Below the pieces are notes generated by a model. It was not told the DNA's origin. It did no database searches and worked only from the letters and a program-made list of their open reading frames with translations. Source: Janthinobacterium agaricidamnosum (lineage in GTDB: Bacteria; Pseudomonadota; Gammaproteobacteria; Burkholderiales; Burkholderiaceae_D). From it: DNA of 64,000 nucleotides. The stretch lies in contig NZ_CP033019.1 of assembly GCF_003667705.1 (NCBI RefSeq), positions 2,542,001 through 2,606,000 on the forward strand, written 5' to 3'. Numbering within the stretch: position 1 is the stretch's first letter; every line of letters begins with the position of its first letter. This document shows, piece after piece, positions 44,944 through 54,473 of this stretch. The translations under genes were made by a program, and so were the position numbers.

Positions 44944-47900
44944 AGGGCGGCTTCAATCTGTCGCGCTGGGCCCTCGAACACATCCCGCTGACGCGCTACC
45001 TGATGGCCGTGCTGCTGATCGGCGGCATGCTCAGCTACGCCAACCTGGGCCAGGATGAAGATCCCCCGTTTACTTTCCGCGCCATGGTCTTGCAAGCGTA
45101 CTGGCCCGGCGCCACGGCGCTGCAGATGGCCGAGCAGGTGACGGACAAGCTGGAAAAGAAACTGCAGGAAACGCCATACATCGACGAGATTACCAGCTAT
45201 TCGAAGCCGGGCGAAACCTTGATCCTGCTGGAGCTGCGCGAATCGGCGCCGCCCAAGGAAACGGCGGCCGCCTGGTACCAGGTGCGCAAAAAGATCGGCG
45301 ACATCAAGGGCACCTTGCCGGCCGGCGTCGTGGGCCCGTTCTTCAACGACGAGTTCGGCGACACCTACGGCTCCATCTTCGCCCTGTCCGGCGACGGTTT
45401 TACGTACGCGGAAATGAAGGATTACGCGGACAAGGTGCGCCAGGAACTGCTGGCCGTGGGGCAGGTGTCGAAAGTGGAACTGTTCGGCGTGCAGGATGAA
45501 AAGATTAATATTATCTTTTCGCACAAGAAATTTGCCCAGCTGGGCATTCCTTTCGACGCCATCGTGCAGCAATTGTCCGAGCAAAACAGCATCAACGCCA
45601 CGGGTGTGCTGGTGACGCCGACGGACAATCTGCAAGTGCGCGTGACGGGCGCCATGCTGACCGTCAAGGACCTGGAAAACCTGGAGCTGCGCGCCAACGG
45701 CACCACCTTCCGCCTCGGTGACTTTGCCACGGTGAAGCGTGAATTCGTCGATCCGCCCAAGGACAAGATGCGTTTCAATGGCAAGGAAGTGATCGGCCTG
45801 GGCGTGTCGATGGAAAAGGGCGGCAACATCATCGACATGGGCAAGGCCTTGCAGGCAACGGTGACGCGCATGAAGAGCGAGTTGCCGGTTGGCATAGAAT
45901 TGCAGCGCGTGTCGAACCAGCCGGAAGCCGTGTCCGCTTCCGTGGGCGAATTCGTGCATACCCTGATCGAAGCCATTCTGATCGTGCTGGCCGTCAGCTT
46001 TGTCGCGCTGGGCTTGCACACGAAGCCGCTGCGCATCGACGTGCGCCCGGGCCTGGTGGTGGCGCTGACCATTCCGCTGGTGCTGGCCGTCACCTTCCTG
46101 TTCATGCGCCTGCTCGACATCGACTTGCACAAGATCTCGCTGGGCGCGCTGATCATCGCGCTGGGTTTGCTGGTCGATGACGCCATCATCGCCGTCGAGA
46201 TGATGGTGCGCAAGATGGAAGAGGGCATGTCCCGCTTCGATGCGGCCACGTTCGCCTATACGTCCACGGCCATGCCCATGCTGACGGGCACCCTGATCAC
46301 GGTGGCGGGCTTCTTGCCCATCGGCCTGGCCAAGTCGGCCGCCGGCGAATACACGTTTTCCTTGTTCTCCGTCAATGCGCTGGCCCTGATCATTTCCTGG
46401 GTGGTGGCCGTCGTCTTCACGCCCTACATCGGCTACGTCTTGCTCAAGGTCAAGCCGCACGCGCATGACGACCATGAATTGTTCGATACGCCGAACTTCC
46501 GCCGCTTCCGCCGCGCCGTCACCTGGTGCGTGGAGTGGCGCAAGACGACGATTGCCGCCACCCTGGCCATCTTTGCACTGGGTATTTACGGTTTTAACTT
46601 TATCGAAAAGCAATTCTTCCCCGATTCCAGCCGTCCGGAACTGATGGTGGAACTGTGGTCGCCCGAAGGCACGACGTTTGCTGCTAACGAGAAACAGGTG
46701 AAGAAGTTCGAGGCTTTTGTTGGCAAGCTCGACGGCGTGGAAAGCGTCACCAGCTACGTGGGAACCGGTAGTCCCCGTTTCTACTTGCCGCTCGATCAGA
46801 TCTTCCCGCAGACCAACGTGTCGCAAGTGGTGGTCTTGCCGAAGAGCCTGGCCGACCGCGAACGCTTGCGCCAGCAAATCGTCGACGTCTTCAAGAAAGA
46901 TTTCCCGGAAGTGCGGGGCCGGGTGAAACTGTTGCCGAACGGGCCGCCCGTGCCATATCCCGTGCAATTTCGCGTCATGGGGCCGGAGGTGGCCGGTGTG
47001 CGGGCCATTGCCGACCAGGTCAAGGACATTATGCGCGCCAATCCGAACACCCTGGGCGTGAACGATAACTGGAACGAATCGGTGAAAGTGCTGCGCCTGG
47101 ACCTGGATCAGGACAAGATGCGTGCGCTGGGCGTTACCTCGAAAACGGTGATGCAGGCGGCCAATACAATTCTGTCGGGCACGGTCATTGGCCAGTTCCG
47201 CGAAGACAACAAGCTGATCGATATCCAGGTGCGCCAGCCTTTGGCCGAGCGGGCGACGATTTCCGTGCTGAATGACACGAATATCCCGACGGCAACGGGC
47301 AAGTCCGTGCCCATCTCGCAGCTGGCCCGCGCGCATTTCGTGTGGGAACCGGGTGTCGTCTGGCGCGACAAGCGCGAATGGGCCATTACCGTGCAGTCGG
47401 ATGTGATCGACGGCATCCAGGGCGCCACCGTGTCGACGCAACTGGCGCCGCAGCTCGATGCCTTGCGCGCCAAAATGCCGACCGGTTACCGCATCGTCGT
47501 GAAAGGCGTGGCGGCCGACAGCGGCGAGGCGGAAGCGTCGATCTCGGCGAACTTGCCGCTGGCCATTTTCATCATCTTCACCTTGCTGATGCTGCAACTG
47601 CACAGTTTCTCGCGTTCCTTGCTGGTCTTCCTGACGGGGCCGCTGGGCGTGGCGGGTGCCGCGTTTGCCTTGCTGGCGCTGGGGCGGCCACTTGGTTTCG
47701 TGGCCAACCTGGGCATCATCGCGCTGTTCGGCATGATCATCCGCAACTCGGTGATCCTTGTCGACCAGATCGAGCAAGACATCAATGACGGTTCGACGCC
47801 ATGGGACGCCATCATCGACTCGGCCGTGCGCCGCTGCCGACCCATCGTGCTGACGGCCGCCGCCGCGGCGCTGGCCATGATCCCGCTGTCGCGTTCGGTC

Positions 47901-48038
47901 TTCTGGGGACCGATGGCGGTCGCCATCATGGGGGGATTGATCCTGGCAACGGCCTTGACCTTGCTGTTCCTGCCGGCCCTGTATGCGGCCTGGTTCCGGG
48001 TCAAGAAGCCGGAGCCTGCGACCGCAAAAGAGGGCTAG
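44940..48038 (+). CDS. RND efflux transporter permease
   Basis: A 1032-residue resistance-nodulation-division pump of the AcrB/HAE1-like superfamily. It has twelve transmembrane helices in two halves (helix 1 near 15-32, helices 2-6 near 340-530, helix 8 onward near 870-1010). The helix-4 proton-relay region reads GLLVDDAIIAVEMMVRKMEEG, with the paired Asp residues. Two large periplasmic loops lie between. It probably exports drugs, detergents or lipophilic metabolites. Translationally coupled to the adaptor and ended by a strong terminator. No TetR repressor adjoins; the substrate is unknown. Confidence 0.94.
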   Translation: MKGGFNLSRWALEHIPLTRYLMAVLLIGGMLSYANLGQDEDPPFTFRAMVLQAYWPGATALQMAEQVTDKLEKKLQETPYIDEITSYSKPGETLILLELRESAPPKETAAAWYQVRKKIGDIKGTLPAGVVGPFFNDEFGDTYGSIFALSGDGFTYAEMKDYADKVRQELLAVGQVSKVELFGVQDEKINIIFSHKKFAQLGIPFDAIVQQLSEQNSINATGVLVTPTDNLQVRVTGAMLTVKDLENLELRANGTTFRLGDFATVKREFVDPPKDKMRFNGKEVIGLGVSMEKGGNIIDMGKALQATVTRMKSELPVGIELQRVSNQPEAVSASVGEFVHTLIEAILIVLAVSFVALGLHTKPLRIDVRPGLVVALTIPLVLAVTFLFMRLLDIDLHKISLGALIIALGLLVDDAIIAVEMMVRKMEEGMSRFDAATFAYTSTAMPMLTGTLITVAGFLPIGLAKSAAGEYTFSLFSVNALALIISWVVAVVFTPYIGYVLLKVKPHAHDDHELFDTPNFRRFRRAVTWCVEWRKTTIAATLAIFALGIYGFNFIEKQFFPDSSRPELMVELWSPEGTTFAANEKQVKKFEAFVGKLDGVESVTSYVGTGSPRFYLPLDQIFPQTNVSQVVVLPKSLADRERLRQQIVDVFKKDFPEVRGRVKLLPNGPPVPYPVQFRVMGPEVAGVRAIADQVKDIMRANPNTLGVNDNWNESVKVLRLDLDQDKMRALGVTSKTVMQAANTILSGTVIGQFREDNKLIDIQVRQPLAERATISVLNDTNIPTATGKSVPISQLARAHFVWEPGVVWRDKREWAITVQSDVIDGIQGATVSTQLAPQLDALRAKMPTGYRIVVKGVAADSGEAEASISANLPLAIFIIFTLLMLQLHSFSRSLLVFLTGPLGVAGAAFALLALGRPLGFVANLGIIALFGMIIRNSVILVDQIEQDINDGSTPWDAIIDSAVRRCRPIVLTAAAAALAMIPLSRSVFWGPMAVAIMGGLILATALTLLFLPALYAAWFRVKKPEPATAKEG

Positions 48039-48065
48039 TAGGCAACGCCAAGGTGCAGTCATAAA

Positions 48066-48112
48066 AAAGGCGGCATTCCTCTGGGAAATCCAGTAGAATG
48101 CCGCCTTTGCTT
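48066..48112 (+). terminator. Intrinsic terminator after the RND genes
   Basis: A 13-base perfect stem (AAAGGCGGCATTC / GAATGCCGCCTTT) with a 17-base loop, then GCTTT. The flanking A tract would allow action on both strands. Confidence 0.88.
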
Positions 48113-48213
48113 TACCGAGGGCTTGCTCTATCAGTCCACGGTAGCCAGATCGCCCACGAGTTGTTAAAATCAGGGGCAGCAGCCTGTGGCAAGTAGCACA
48201 AAGTAGTACAAAT

Positions 48214-48296
48214 GCGGATGTGGTGGAATTGGTAGACACGCTGGTCTTAGAAGCCAGTGCTTCGGCTTGGGAGTTCGAGTCTCCCCATCCGCACCA
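48214..48296 (+). tRNA. tRNA-Leu (anticodon TAG)
   Basis: 83 bases including an encoded CCA. The acceptor arms GCGGATG/CATCCGC pair fully; the D arm GGTGGAATTGGTAGACAC, anticodon loop CTTAGAA (TAG at 48248-48250), long class-II variable arm and T arm GTTCGAGTC are all present. Reads CUA and related leucine codons. Confidence 0.97.
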
Positions 48297-48370
48297 ATCC
48301 GGGTTGTTCCAGCCCGGAAGTGCAGCACCATCAAAATTTTCCCTGAACTAATTTCATCAGCCCAGTTTCA

Positions 48371-49942
48371 TCAGCCCAGTGCGCCGAGTGCGCCCAGTTG
48401 CCGGCTCGACTGTTGCACCATCTGCGCAATCAGTGCCTGCGCCTGCGGGTAGCCGCTTCTTTCCATTAATTTATCATCTTCAGTCAGCGGCCAAAGTGCC
48501 TGCAAGACGCGCTGCCGTGCCTGCGGCCAGTTGTACTCCTGCGCATGGGTTGACTGCGGTGCTTCCTGATCCAGCAGGTACAGCGCCTCGCGCGTCATCG
48601 CCACCTCTTGCTGCGCCTGGGCGGCCAGCGTGTCGCTGCGGGGCGGCGGCTGCCGCGCGAGGAAAGTGTCGAGCTTGCGGCTCTGGCGTTCGTACAGGTC
48701 GAGCAGCAGGTGCAAGGTGGCGCCGCTGGGCCGCCGTTGCGTATCGAGTGCGTCGAGCACGTCCAGCAGCCAGCGCGTCATCTGGCGCCCGGCCAATCCC
48801 AGTTCCGGCCAGGTGGTGTTGTGCAATTGTTCGCCCAGGTAGCGGGCGCGGTCGATGGCGCGCCGGCTGCCGCTCATGTGCTGGCCAATGGGGCCGTACC
48901 GGGGCGCCAGCGCCGCTTCCTGGCGCTCGGCCAGCAGGCACAGCAAGGCCAGGTGGACGTACACGTGGAAGGCGGCCAGGGTGCGGTGGGCATCCCAGTA
49001 GTGATTGTCGTCATCATCGGGCGCGTTCCACAGCGAGCAGACCTTGGCGCCGTCGTCGCGCGCATAGTCGGGCGCCAGCAGGCTGTGGCCGTGGCGGAAG
49101 TCGTACAGTTTCTGGTGCAGCGACTCGTGCAGCAAGTGTTCGGCCAGCCACCACGGGTTGCCGATCAGCTCCTGGTTCAGGAACACGCTGCCATTGACGC
49201 GAAATTGCGAGCTGGACGCCTTGCCGCGCCACGTGCCCAGCTTGGGAAACAGGGCGATCAATTGCACGTGAGACAGCGCGCTGGCCGTCAGGCGGGGCAG
49301 CAGGGTTTCCAGCAAGCCTAGCCCGCGGCGCAGCAGCGCCCGTTCCTGCGGCGTAGGGGTGGCCAGCGGCGCGCCGTAGTTATCGTCCATCACGGCAAGA
49401 AAGGCGCGCGCATATGGCGTGCCTTCCTGCCAGGCATGCCATATGCAGGTGTCACATTCGGTGTCCGCGTCTTCCATGGTGCGCCCCTCGTGCAAGCGTG
49501 CCATGGGCGGCAGATGGGCTACCAGCGGGCCGCCGGGCAGGCCTGCGTCCAGGTGCTCGCTGGCCGCCTGGAACAGCGCCGCGCATTGCGGCAGGGGCAG
49601 TCCGTACTCGTCACCCAAGTGCAGTTGCCGCATGGCGTGCTGGACGGCGCAGCGCAGCACCGTGTCGCCCAGCAACTGGCGCTGGCGCGCGGGCGGCGCC
49701 GTATCGAGCGCGCCGGCCAGCCGTTCGGCCTCGGGCAGGGTGCCGCCCAGCTTGTGCAGGCGCCGCCGGTAGGCGACGGCCAGCTGGTCGCGGATGTAGC
49801 CGCTGTCGCCAAAGGCGCGGTGGGTCACCAGCGCCGTTTCCACGGCGGCCAGCACGTCCGCATCCGGTGGAGCGGCTCGCAGGGTAGGCGCAGCCACTGC
49901 CGGGTCAGGCGACGGTAGGGTGGTCGTGGTCGTGGTGGCCAT
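48371..49942 (-). CDS. HExxH motif peptide-modification protein (putative peptide beta-hydroxylase)
   Basis: A 523-residue protein with HESLH (272-276) inside SVFLNQELIGNPWWLAEHLLHESLHQKL, followed about 50 residues on by further His (AFHVYVH, His326 and His330). This fits the family NCBI calls HEXXH motif-containing putative peptide modification protein, now also labelled aKG-HExxH-type peptide beta-hydroxylase: an iron/2-oxoglutarate enzyme acting on RiPP precursors. The long helical C-terminus is typical. The start at 49942 overlaps the upstream 60-residue peptide gene by 38 bases; a GTG at 49897 is the alternative, 8 bases after that gene's stop. The overlap implies coupled translation of enzyme and substrate. 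The family call is from motif memory; the reaction is inferred. There is no export or protease gene beside it. Confidence 0.78.
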   Translation of the reverse strand: MATTTTTTLPSPDPAVAAPTLRAAPPDADVLAAVETALVTHRAFGDSGYIRDQLAVAYRRRLHKLGGTLPEAERLAGALDTAPPARQRQLLGDTVLRCAVQHAMRQLHLGDEYGLPLPQCAALFQAASEHLDAGLPGGPLVAHLPPMARLHEGRTMEDADTECDTCIWHAWQEGTPYARAFLAVMDDNYGAPLATPTPQERALLRRGLGLLETLLPRLTASALSHVQLIALFPKLGTWRGKASSSQFRVNGSVFLNQELIGNPWWLAEHLLHESLHQKLYDFRHGHSLLAPDYARDDGAKVCSLWNAPDDDDNHYWDAHRTLAAFHVYVHLALLCLLAERQEAALAPRYGPIGQHMSGSRRAIDRARYLGEQLHNTTWPELGLAGRQMTRWLLDVLDALDTQRRPSGATLHLLLDLYERQSRKLDTFLARQPPPRSDTLAAQAQQEVAMTREALYLLDQEAPQSTHAQEYNWPQARQRVLQALWPLTEDDKLMERSGYPQAQALIAQMVQQSSRQLGALGALG

Positions 49943-50087
49943 CGCCCTTCATGCGCAATTCCATTTCATCGACTTCCGTCTGGATTTTTTGCAGATCGTC
50001 GTCCGTGACGCCGTCGAGCAGGCGGCTGAGGACCATTTGCAGCTTGGCTTTGGCGTTGCTGGAACTGCCGGGTGTGCTATCGCTCAT
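49905..50087 (-). CDS. 60-residue putative RiPP precursor peptide with His-rich tail
   Basis: A short acidic peptide, MSDSTPGSSSNAKAKLQ at the start, an amphipathic helical leader-like middle (LQMVLSRLLDGVTDDDLQKIQTEVDEMELRM) and a tail GDGHHDHDHPTVA. A strong AAAGGAGAAA site lies just upstream of the ATG, so translation is likely. Position immediately before and overlapping the HExxH enzyme gene suggests it is that enzyme's substrate, with a helical recognition leader and a core of four His and two interleaved Asp. The last five residues HPTVA loosely echo the FxSxx-COOH end of peptides known to accompany HExxH proteins in actinomycetes. It could instead be a small metal-binding regulator. 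Confidence 0.7.
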   Translation of the reverse strand: MSDSTPGSSSNAKAKLQMVLSRLLDGVTDDDLQKIQTEVDEMELRMKGDGHHDHDHPTVA

Positions 50088-50686
50088 GATGTTTTCTCCT
50101 TTAAATTCACTTGGAGAGGGGATGTGCGGCTTAGGTTTGCCTGAAAAATGGCCAAATTGAGGTAAATCAAAGGTTTTTTGGCCGAAATCTTCGCCAGGAG
50201 CGCATTTCTTTGTTTCGGACGGGGCGCCAGTTCGCATATACTAATGAACGAAGCAGGCTGGAAAGCCTGTCTCTGGCGAAATAAAGAATGCCGGGGCAAG
50301 AGTAAAGACAGGGCCATCCAGGCTGTAGCGATTCGTTCGCCGCCGCCGGTATCCTCTGTGGCGTGGCTGCAAAGCCAGCCACTTTCCCGAAGTCCTTTGT
50401 TATAATGCCACGCTTTACCGAATGATGGCCGGCCCTGCATTTACTGAGAAGCAGGGTTGGACGCTCGGAGCCCTGTCGCAGTACTGGAAGCGGCGGATTG
50501 TTTGGTGCCTGGTGCGGGTTTTTCCCTCCGCCGGGTAGACCAGGTCCATCGTCCTGTTTTCAGTGCTTTTACAGATGAATATGCGAGCGAGTGAAGCTGG
50601 ACCCATGTCTTGCGCCAGTGATGGCGCAAGGGGTCGGGTCTTCTTTTCTCGCACCAACAGTGTTTATTTTTTGGACGATTTTTTAC
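50088..50686. promoter_or_regulatory. Divergent region with the tig promoter and long leader
   Basis: 599 bases between the minus-strand peptide gene and tig. A perfect extended -10 (TGT-TATAAT, TATAAT at 50401-50406) drives tig, giving a leader of about 270 bases. The leader contains two hairpins: CCCTGC/GCAGGG just after the start site, and a 9-base stem CTTGCGCCA/TGGCGCAAG at 50609-50630. The minus-strand promoter for the peptide must lie around 50100-50300 but is not obvious. Confidence 0.6.
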
Positions 50687-52027
50687 ATGGCAACTGCAGT
50701 CGAAACCTTGGGCAAACTCGAACGTCGTATCACGATCTCCTTCCCGCTGACGGACGTCCGCACGGAAGTTGAGAAGCGCCTGAAAGTGCAAGCCCGTACG
50801 GCTAAGGCACCGGGCTTCCGTCCGGGCAAAGTGCCGTTGAAAATGGTCGCAGCACAATACGGCTACCAAATTGAATCCGAAGTGCTGAATGACAAAGTCG
50901 GCCGCGCGTTCAACGACGCCGCCAACGAAAACAATCTGCGCGTGGCCGGTTTCCCGAACATCGTGCCGAAAGAAGAAGCCGCCGAAGGCCAGCTGGCTTT
51001 CGACGCCACGTTCGAAGTGTATCCGGAAGTCGCCATCGGCGACCTGACGGCCGTTGAAATCGAAACCGTGCAAGCCGACGTGTCGGAAGCCGAAATCGAC
51101 AAGACCATCGACATCCTGCGCAAGCAGCGCGTGCATTTCCACACCAAGGGCGAAGCTGGCGAACACGGCGACGGCGGTGAGGCTATCGCTGCCAACGGCG
51201 ACCGCGTGACCGTCGACTTCGTCGGCTCGATCGACGGTGTTGAATTCCCAGGCGGCAAAGCTGAAGGCTACGCTTTCGTGCTGGGCGAAGGCCGCATGCT
51301 GCCGGAATTCGAAGCAGCGACCCTGGGCCTGAAAGTAGGCGAGTCGAAGACTTTCCCGTTGTCGTTCCCAGAGGACTACCACGGTAAAGACGTTGCCGGC
51401 AAAACCGCTTCGTTCACCATCACGCTGCAAAAGCTGGAATGGGCGCACCTGCCGGAAGTCGATGCCGAATTCGCCAAATCGCTGGGCGTTGCCGACGGCG
51501 ACCTGGCCAAAATGCGCGAAGACATCAAAGTCAACCTGCAGCGCGAAGTAGCTGGCCGCGTAAAAGCACGCAACAAGGAAGCCGTCATGGACGCGCTGAT
51601 CAAAGTTGCTGAGCTGGAGGTGCCAAAAACGCTGATCGCTCAGGATTCCGAGCGCCTGGCCGAAATGACCCGCCAGGACATGGCGCAGCGCGGCATGAAC
51701 GTCAAGGACGTGCCTTTCCCAGCAGAACTGTTCGCGGAAAAAGCCGAGCGTCGCGTACGCCTGGGCCTGATCCTGTCGCAACTGGTGGGCGACAACAACC
51801 TGCAGGCAACGCCTGAGCAAGTCAAGGCGCAGATCGAAGATTTCGCCCAAAGCTACGAAGACCCGCGCGAAGTGCTGAAGTACTACTACAGCGACCGTCG
51901 TCGTCTGGGTGAGATCGAAGCCCTTGTATTGGAAGAAAACGTCGTCACTTACGTGTTGGGCCTGTCGAAAGTCACGACGAAAGCAGTTGCTTTCGACGAA
52001 CTGATGGGAAGCAACGCACAAGCGTAA
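50687..52027 (+). CDS. tig: Trigger factor
   Basis: A 446-residue ribosome-associated chaperone with prolyl isomerase activity. The N-terminal ribosome-binding domain carries the signature [11 protein letters not shown] (near 43-53, variant of GFRxGKxP). The FKBP-type PPIase domain spans about 165-250 ([23 protein letters not shown]). The C-terminal arms follow. ATG at 50687. First gene of tig-clpP-clpX-lon, the conserved proteobacterial order. Confidence 0.97.
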   Translation: MATAVETLGKLERRITISFPLTDVRTEVEKRLKVQARTAKAPGFRPGKVPLKMVAAQYGYQIESEVLNDKVGRAFNDAANENNLRVAGFPNIVPKEEAAEGQLAFDATFEVYPEVAIGDLTAVEIETVQADVSEAEIDKTIDILRKQRVHFHTKGEAGEHGDGGEAIAANGDRVTVDFVGSIDGVEFPGGKAEGYAFVLGEGRMLPEFEAATLGLKVGESKTFPLSFPEDYHGKDVAGKTASFTITLQKLEWAHLPEVDAEFAKSLGVADGDLAKMREDIKVNLQREVAGRVKARNKEAVMDALIKVAELEVPKTLIAQDSERLAEMTRQDMAQRGMNVKDVPFPAELFAEKAERRVRLGLILSQLVGDNNLQATPEQVKAQIEDFAQSYEDPREVLKYYYSDRRRLGEIEALVLEENVVTYVLGLSKVTTKAVAFDELMGSNAQA

Positions 52028-52103
52028 ACCAGTTGGTATCCGGATGCCGCTCCCGGCCGTCAGGCCGGGGCGGCGCCCTCTAACTGCTTCACAAGGAAAT
52101 GAA

Positions 52104-52730
52104 ATGACAGGTATGAACCGTAATCCGGCGCTGGACACAGAGATGCTCGGCCTGGTGCCGATGGTGGTGGAACAAAGCGGTCGCGGCGAGCGCTCGTATG
52201 ATATTTACTCGCGCCTGCTGAAGGAACGCTTGATTTTCATGGTCGGCCCGGTCAATGACCAGATGGCCAACCTGGTTGTCGCCCAGCTGCTGTTCCTGGA
52301 AAGCGAAAATCCGGAAAAGGAAATCTCGCTCTACATCAACTCGCCAGGTGGTTCGGTCTCGGCCGGCATGGCCATCTACGACACCATGCAGTTCATCAAG
52401 CCGGACGTCTCGACCCTGTGCACGGGCATGGCTGCTTCGATGGGCGCTTTCCTGCTGGCCGCTGGCGCCAAGGGCAAGCGTTTCTCGCTGCCGAACTCGC
52501 GCATCATGATTCACCAGCCGTCCGGTGGTTCGCAAGGCATGGCGTCCGACATCGAGATCCAGGCGAAGGAAATCCTTTACCTGCGCACCCGCTTGAACGG
52601 CATCATGGCCGAGCGCACGGGCCAGACGATCGAACAGATCGCCAAGGACACCGACCGCGACCGTTTCATGTCCGCCGACGAGGCCGTTGAGTATGGTTTG
52701 ATCGACAAAGTGTTGACCAGCCGCGCTTGA
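52104..52730 (+). CDS. clpP: ATP-dependent Clp protease proteolytic subunit
   Basis: A 208-residue serine peptidase forming the ClpP double heptamer. Catalytic Ser lies in [11 protein letters not shown], His in MIHQPSGG, and Asp in [14 protein letters not shown]. The start at 52104 follows AAGGAAATGAA. Works with ClpX, encoded next, to degrade tagged proteins. A terminator-like hairpin follows. Confidence 0.98.
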   Translation: MTGMNRNPALDTEMLGLVPMVVEQSGRGERSYDIYSRLLKERLIFMVGPVNDQMANLVVAQLLFLESENPEKEISLYINSPGGSVSAGMAIYDTMQFIKPDVSTLCTGMAASMGAFLLAAGAKGKRFSLPNSRIMIHQPSGGSQGMASDIEIQAKEILYLRTRLNGIMAERTGQTIEQIAKDTDRDRFMSADEAVEYGLIDKVLTSRA

Positions 52731-52763
52731 TGAGCCCCTACCGGTATTGCTAAGCAAGTAAGT

Positions 52764-52800
52764 AAACGCCCGGGCGATCAAACGTTCGGGCGTTTCGCTT
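52764..52800 (+). terminator. Hairpin terminator between clpP and clpX
   Basis: AAACGCCCG and CGGGCGTTT pair around a 14-base loop, followed by CGCTTTT. The imperfect T tract suggests partial read-through, so clpX may be both co-transcribed and separately promoted. Confidence 0.75.
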
Positions 52801-52929
52801 TTATTTCGGGTAGCATGGAGCTTGTGCACGTTGTTGACTTGCGCCATGGGTAGCTGCCTTTCCGGCAACTACCGCACTCCGGCTTGCGATTTTGCAATAT
52901 TGTTAATGCAGTTCCAACCAAAATGCCTT

Positions 52930-54198
52930 ATGTCAGACAAAAAATCCTCTAGCGGCGAAAAATTACTGTATTGCTCGTTCTGCGGCAAAAGCCAGCACGA
53001 GGTGAAGAAACTCATCGCCGGCCCGTCCGTGTTCATTTGCGACGAGTGCATCGACCTGTGCAACGACATCATCCGTGATGAAACGTCGAGCATCGAGACG
53101 GTGACCGGTACCAAATCCGACCTGCCGACGCCGCAAGAAATTGCCGCCTTGCTCGATCAGTACGTGATCGGCCAGCAGACTGCCAAGCGCATCCTGTCGG
53201 TGGCGGTGTACAACCATTACAAGCGCCTCAAGCACCTGGGCAAGAAAGACGACATCGAACTGGCCAAGAGCAACATCTTGCTGGTCGGTCCTACCGGCTC
53301 GGGCAAGACCCTGCTGGCACAGACCCTGGCGCGCATGCTCAACGTGCCGTTCGTGATCGCCGACGCCACCACCCTGACCGAAGCCGGTTACGTGGGTGAG
53401 GACGTGGAAAACATCATCCAGAAGCTGCTGCAAAGCTGCAACTATGACGTCGAGAAAGCCCAGCGCGGCATCGTCTACATCGATGAAATCGACAAGATTT
53501 CGCGCAAGTCCGACAATCCGTCCATCACGCGCGACGTGTCGGGCGAGGGCGTGCAGCAAGCCTTGTTGAAACTCATCGAAGGCACGATGGCTTCCGTGCC
53601 GCCACAAGGCGGCCGCAAGCATCCGAACCAGGATTTCGTGCAGATCGACACGACCAACATCATGTTCATCTGCGGCGGCGCCTTCGACGGCCTGTCGAAA
53701 GTGATCGCCAACCGTTCCGAAAAGAGCGGCATCGGCTTCTCGGCCACCGTGCGCAGCAAGTCGCAAAGCTCGGCCAGCGAACTGATGTTGCAAGCGGAAC
53801 CGGAAGATCTGGTCAAGTTCGGCCTGATCCCGGAACTGGTCGGCCGTCTGCCCGTCATCGCCACCCTGGCGGAATTGACGGAAGAGGCGCTGATCCAGAT
53901 CCTCGTCGAGCCGAAGAATGCGCTGATCAAGCAGTATTCGAAGCTGCTCGAGATGGAAGGCGCGGAACTGGAGATTCGTCCGGCCGCCCTGCATGCGATC
54001 GCCAAGAAGGCGCTGGCGCGCAAGACCGGCGCCCGTGGCCTGCGTTCCATCCTGGAACATGCTTTGCTGGACGTCATGTACGAACTGCCGAGCGAACAAA
54101 ATGTGGTGAAGGTCGTCATCGACGAAAATACCATCACCAGTGGCGCCAAACCTTTGTTGATTTATCAAGAGACTGCCAAGGCCTCCGGAGAAAATTGA
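52930..54198 (+). CDS. clpX: Clp protease ATPase subunit ClpX
   Basis: A 422-residue AAA+ unfoldase. The N-terminal zinc-binding domain has four Cys (CSFCGKS and CDECIDLC). Walker A is GPTGSGKT near 120, Walker [11 protein letters not shown] near 180, and the ClpP-docking tripeptide IGF appears in SGIGFSATV. It recognises tagged substrates and feeds them to ClpP. ATG at 52930; the longer reading upstream is not the ClpX start. Confidence 0.98.
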   Translation: MSDKKSSSGEKLLYCSFCGKSQHEVKKLIAGPSVFICDECIDLCNDIIRDETSSIETVTGTKSDLPTPQEIAALLDQYVIGQQTAKRILSVAVYNHYKRLKHLGKKDDIELAKSNILLVGPTGSGKTLLAQTLARMLNVPFVIADATTLTEAGYVGEDVENIIQKLLQSCNYDVEKAQRGIVYIDEIDKISRKSDNPSITRDVSGEGVQQALLKLIEGTMASVPPQGGRKHPNQDFVQIDTTNIMFICGGAFDGLSKVIANRSEKSGIGFSATVRSKSQSSASELMLQAEPEDLVKFGLIPELVGRLPVIATLAELTEEALIQILVEPKNALIKQYSKLLEMEGAELEIRPAALHAIAKKALARKTGARGLRSILEHALLDVMYELPSEQNVVKVVIDENTITSGAKPLLIYQETAKASGEN

Positions 54199-54473
54199 TT
54201 ACTGCCGAGACAAATGCATAAAAAGGATTTTGATTCCTTAATGCATGGCAGTACAATTTAAATCAATGAGTGCAGGCTTCAATCGGAAAGCCACTCGCGG
54301 CGCTTAGCTGCGCGTGGCTTTTTTACTGTGAAAACTGCATTTATTACCGTCATGCGGGTGTGTTTTGCGAAATAGACAGAAAATGTTTGTTTCACAGAAT
54401 TATTTATTCTCGCCGGTCTTGTGTTTTGGCAGCGAGCGCCAACATCGTAAACACGCTTTCTATAAGGTACGCC
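54199..54473. promoter_or_regulatory. clpX-lon spacer with terminator and lon promoter region
   Basis: An inverted repeat with ATGCAT ends (54214-54246) is followed by a true terminator at 54287-54324: AAAGCCAC/GTGGCTTT with a GC-rich loop and TTTTTT. The AT-rich stretch 54325-54470 should hold the lon promoter, probably heat-inducible as in related bacteria, but I cannot fix its hexamers. Confidence 0.6.

Noticed and set aside
44577..48239. A 1220-codon open frame on the minus strand
   Set aside because: It lies wholly opposite the RND adaptor and pump genes, is rich in His, Arg, Gln and Asp as expected from the complement of GC-rich coding sequence, and has no domain or ribosome site.
53100..54168. 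Large minus-strand frame opposite clpX
   Set aside because: Shadow of clpX; no start signal and no family resemblance.
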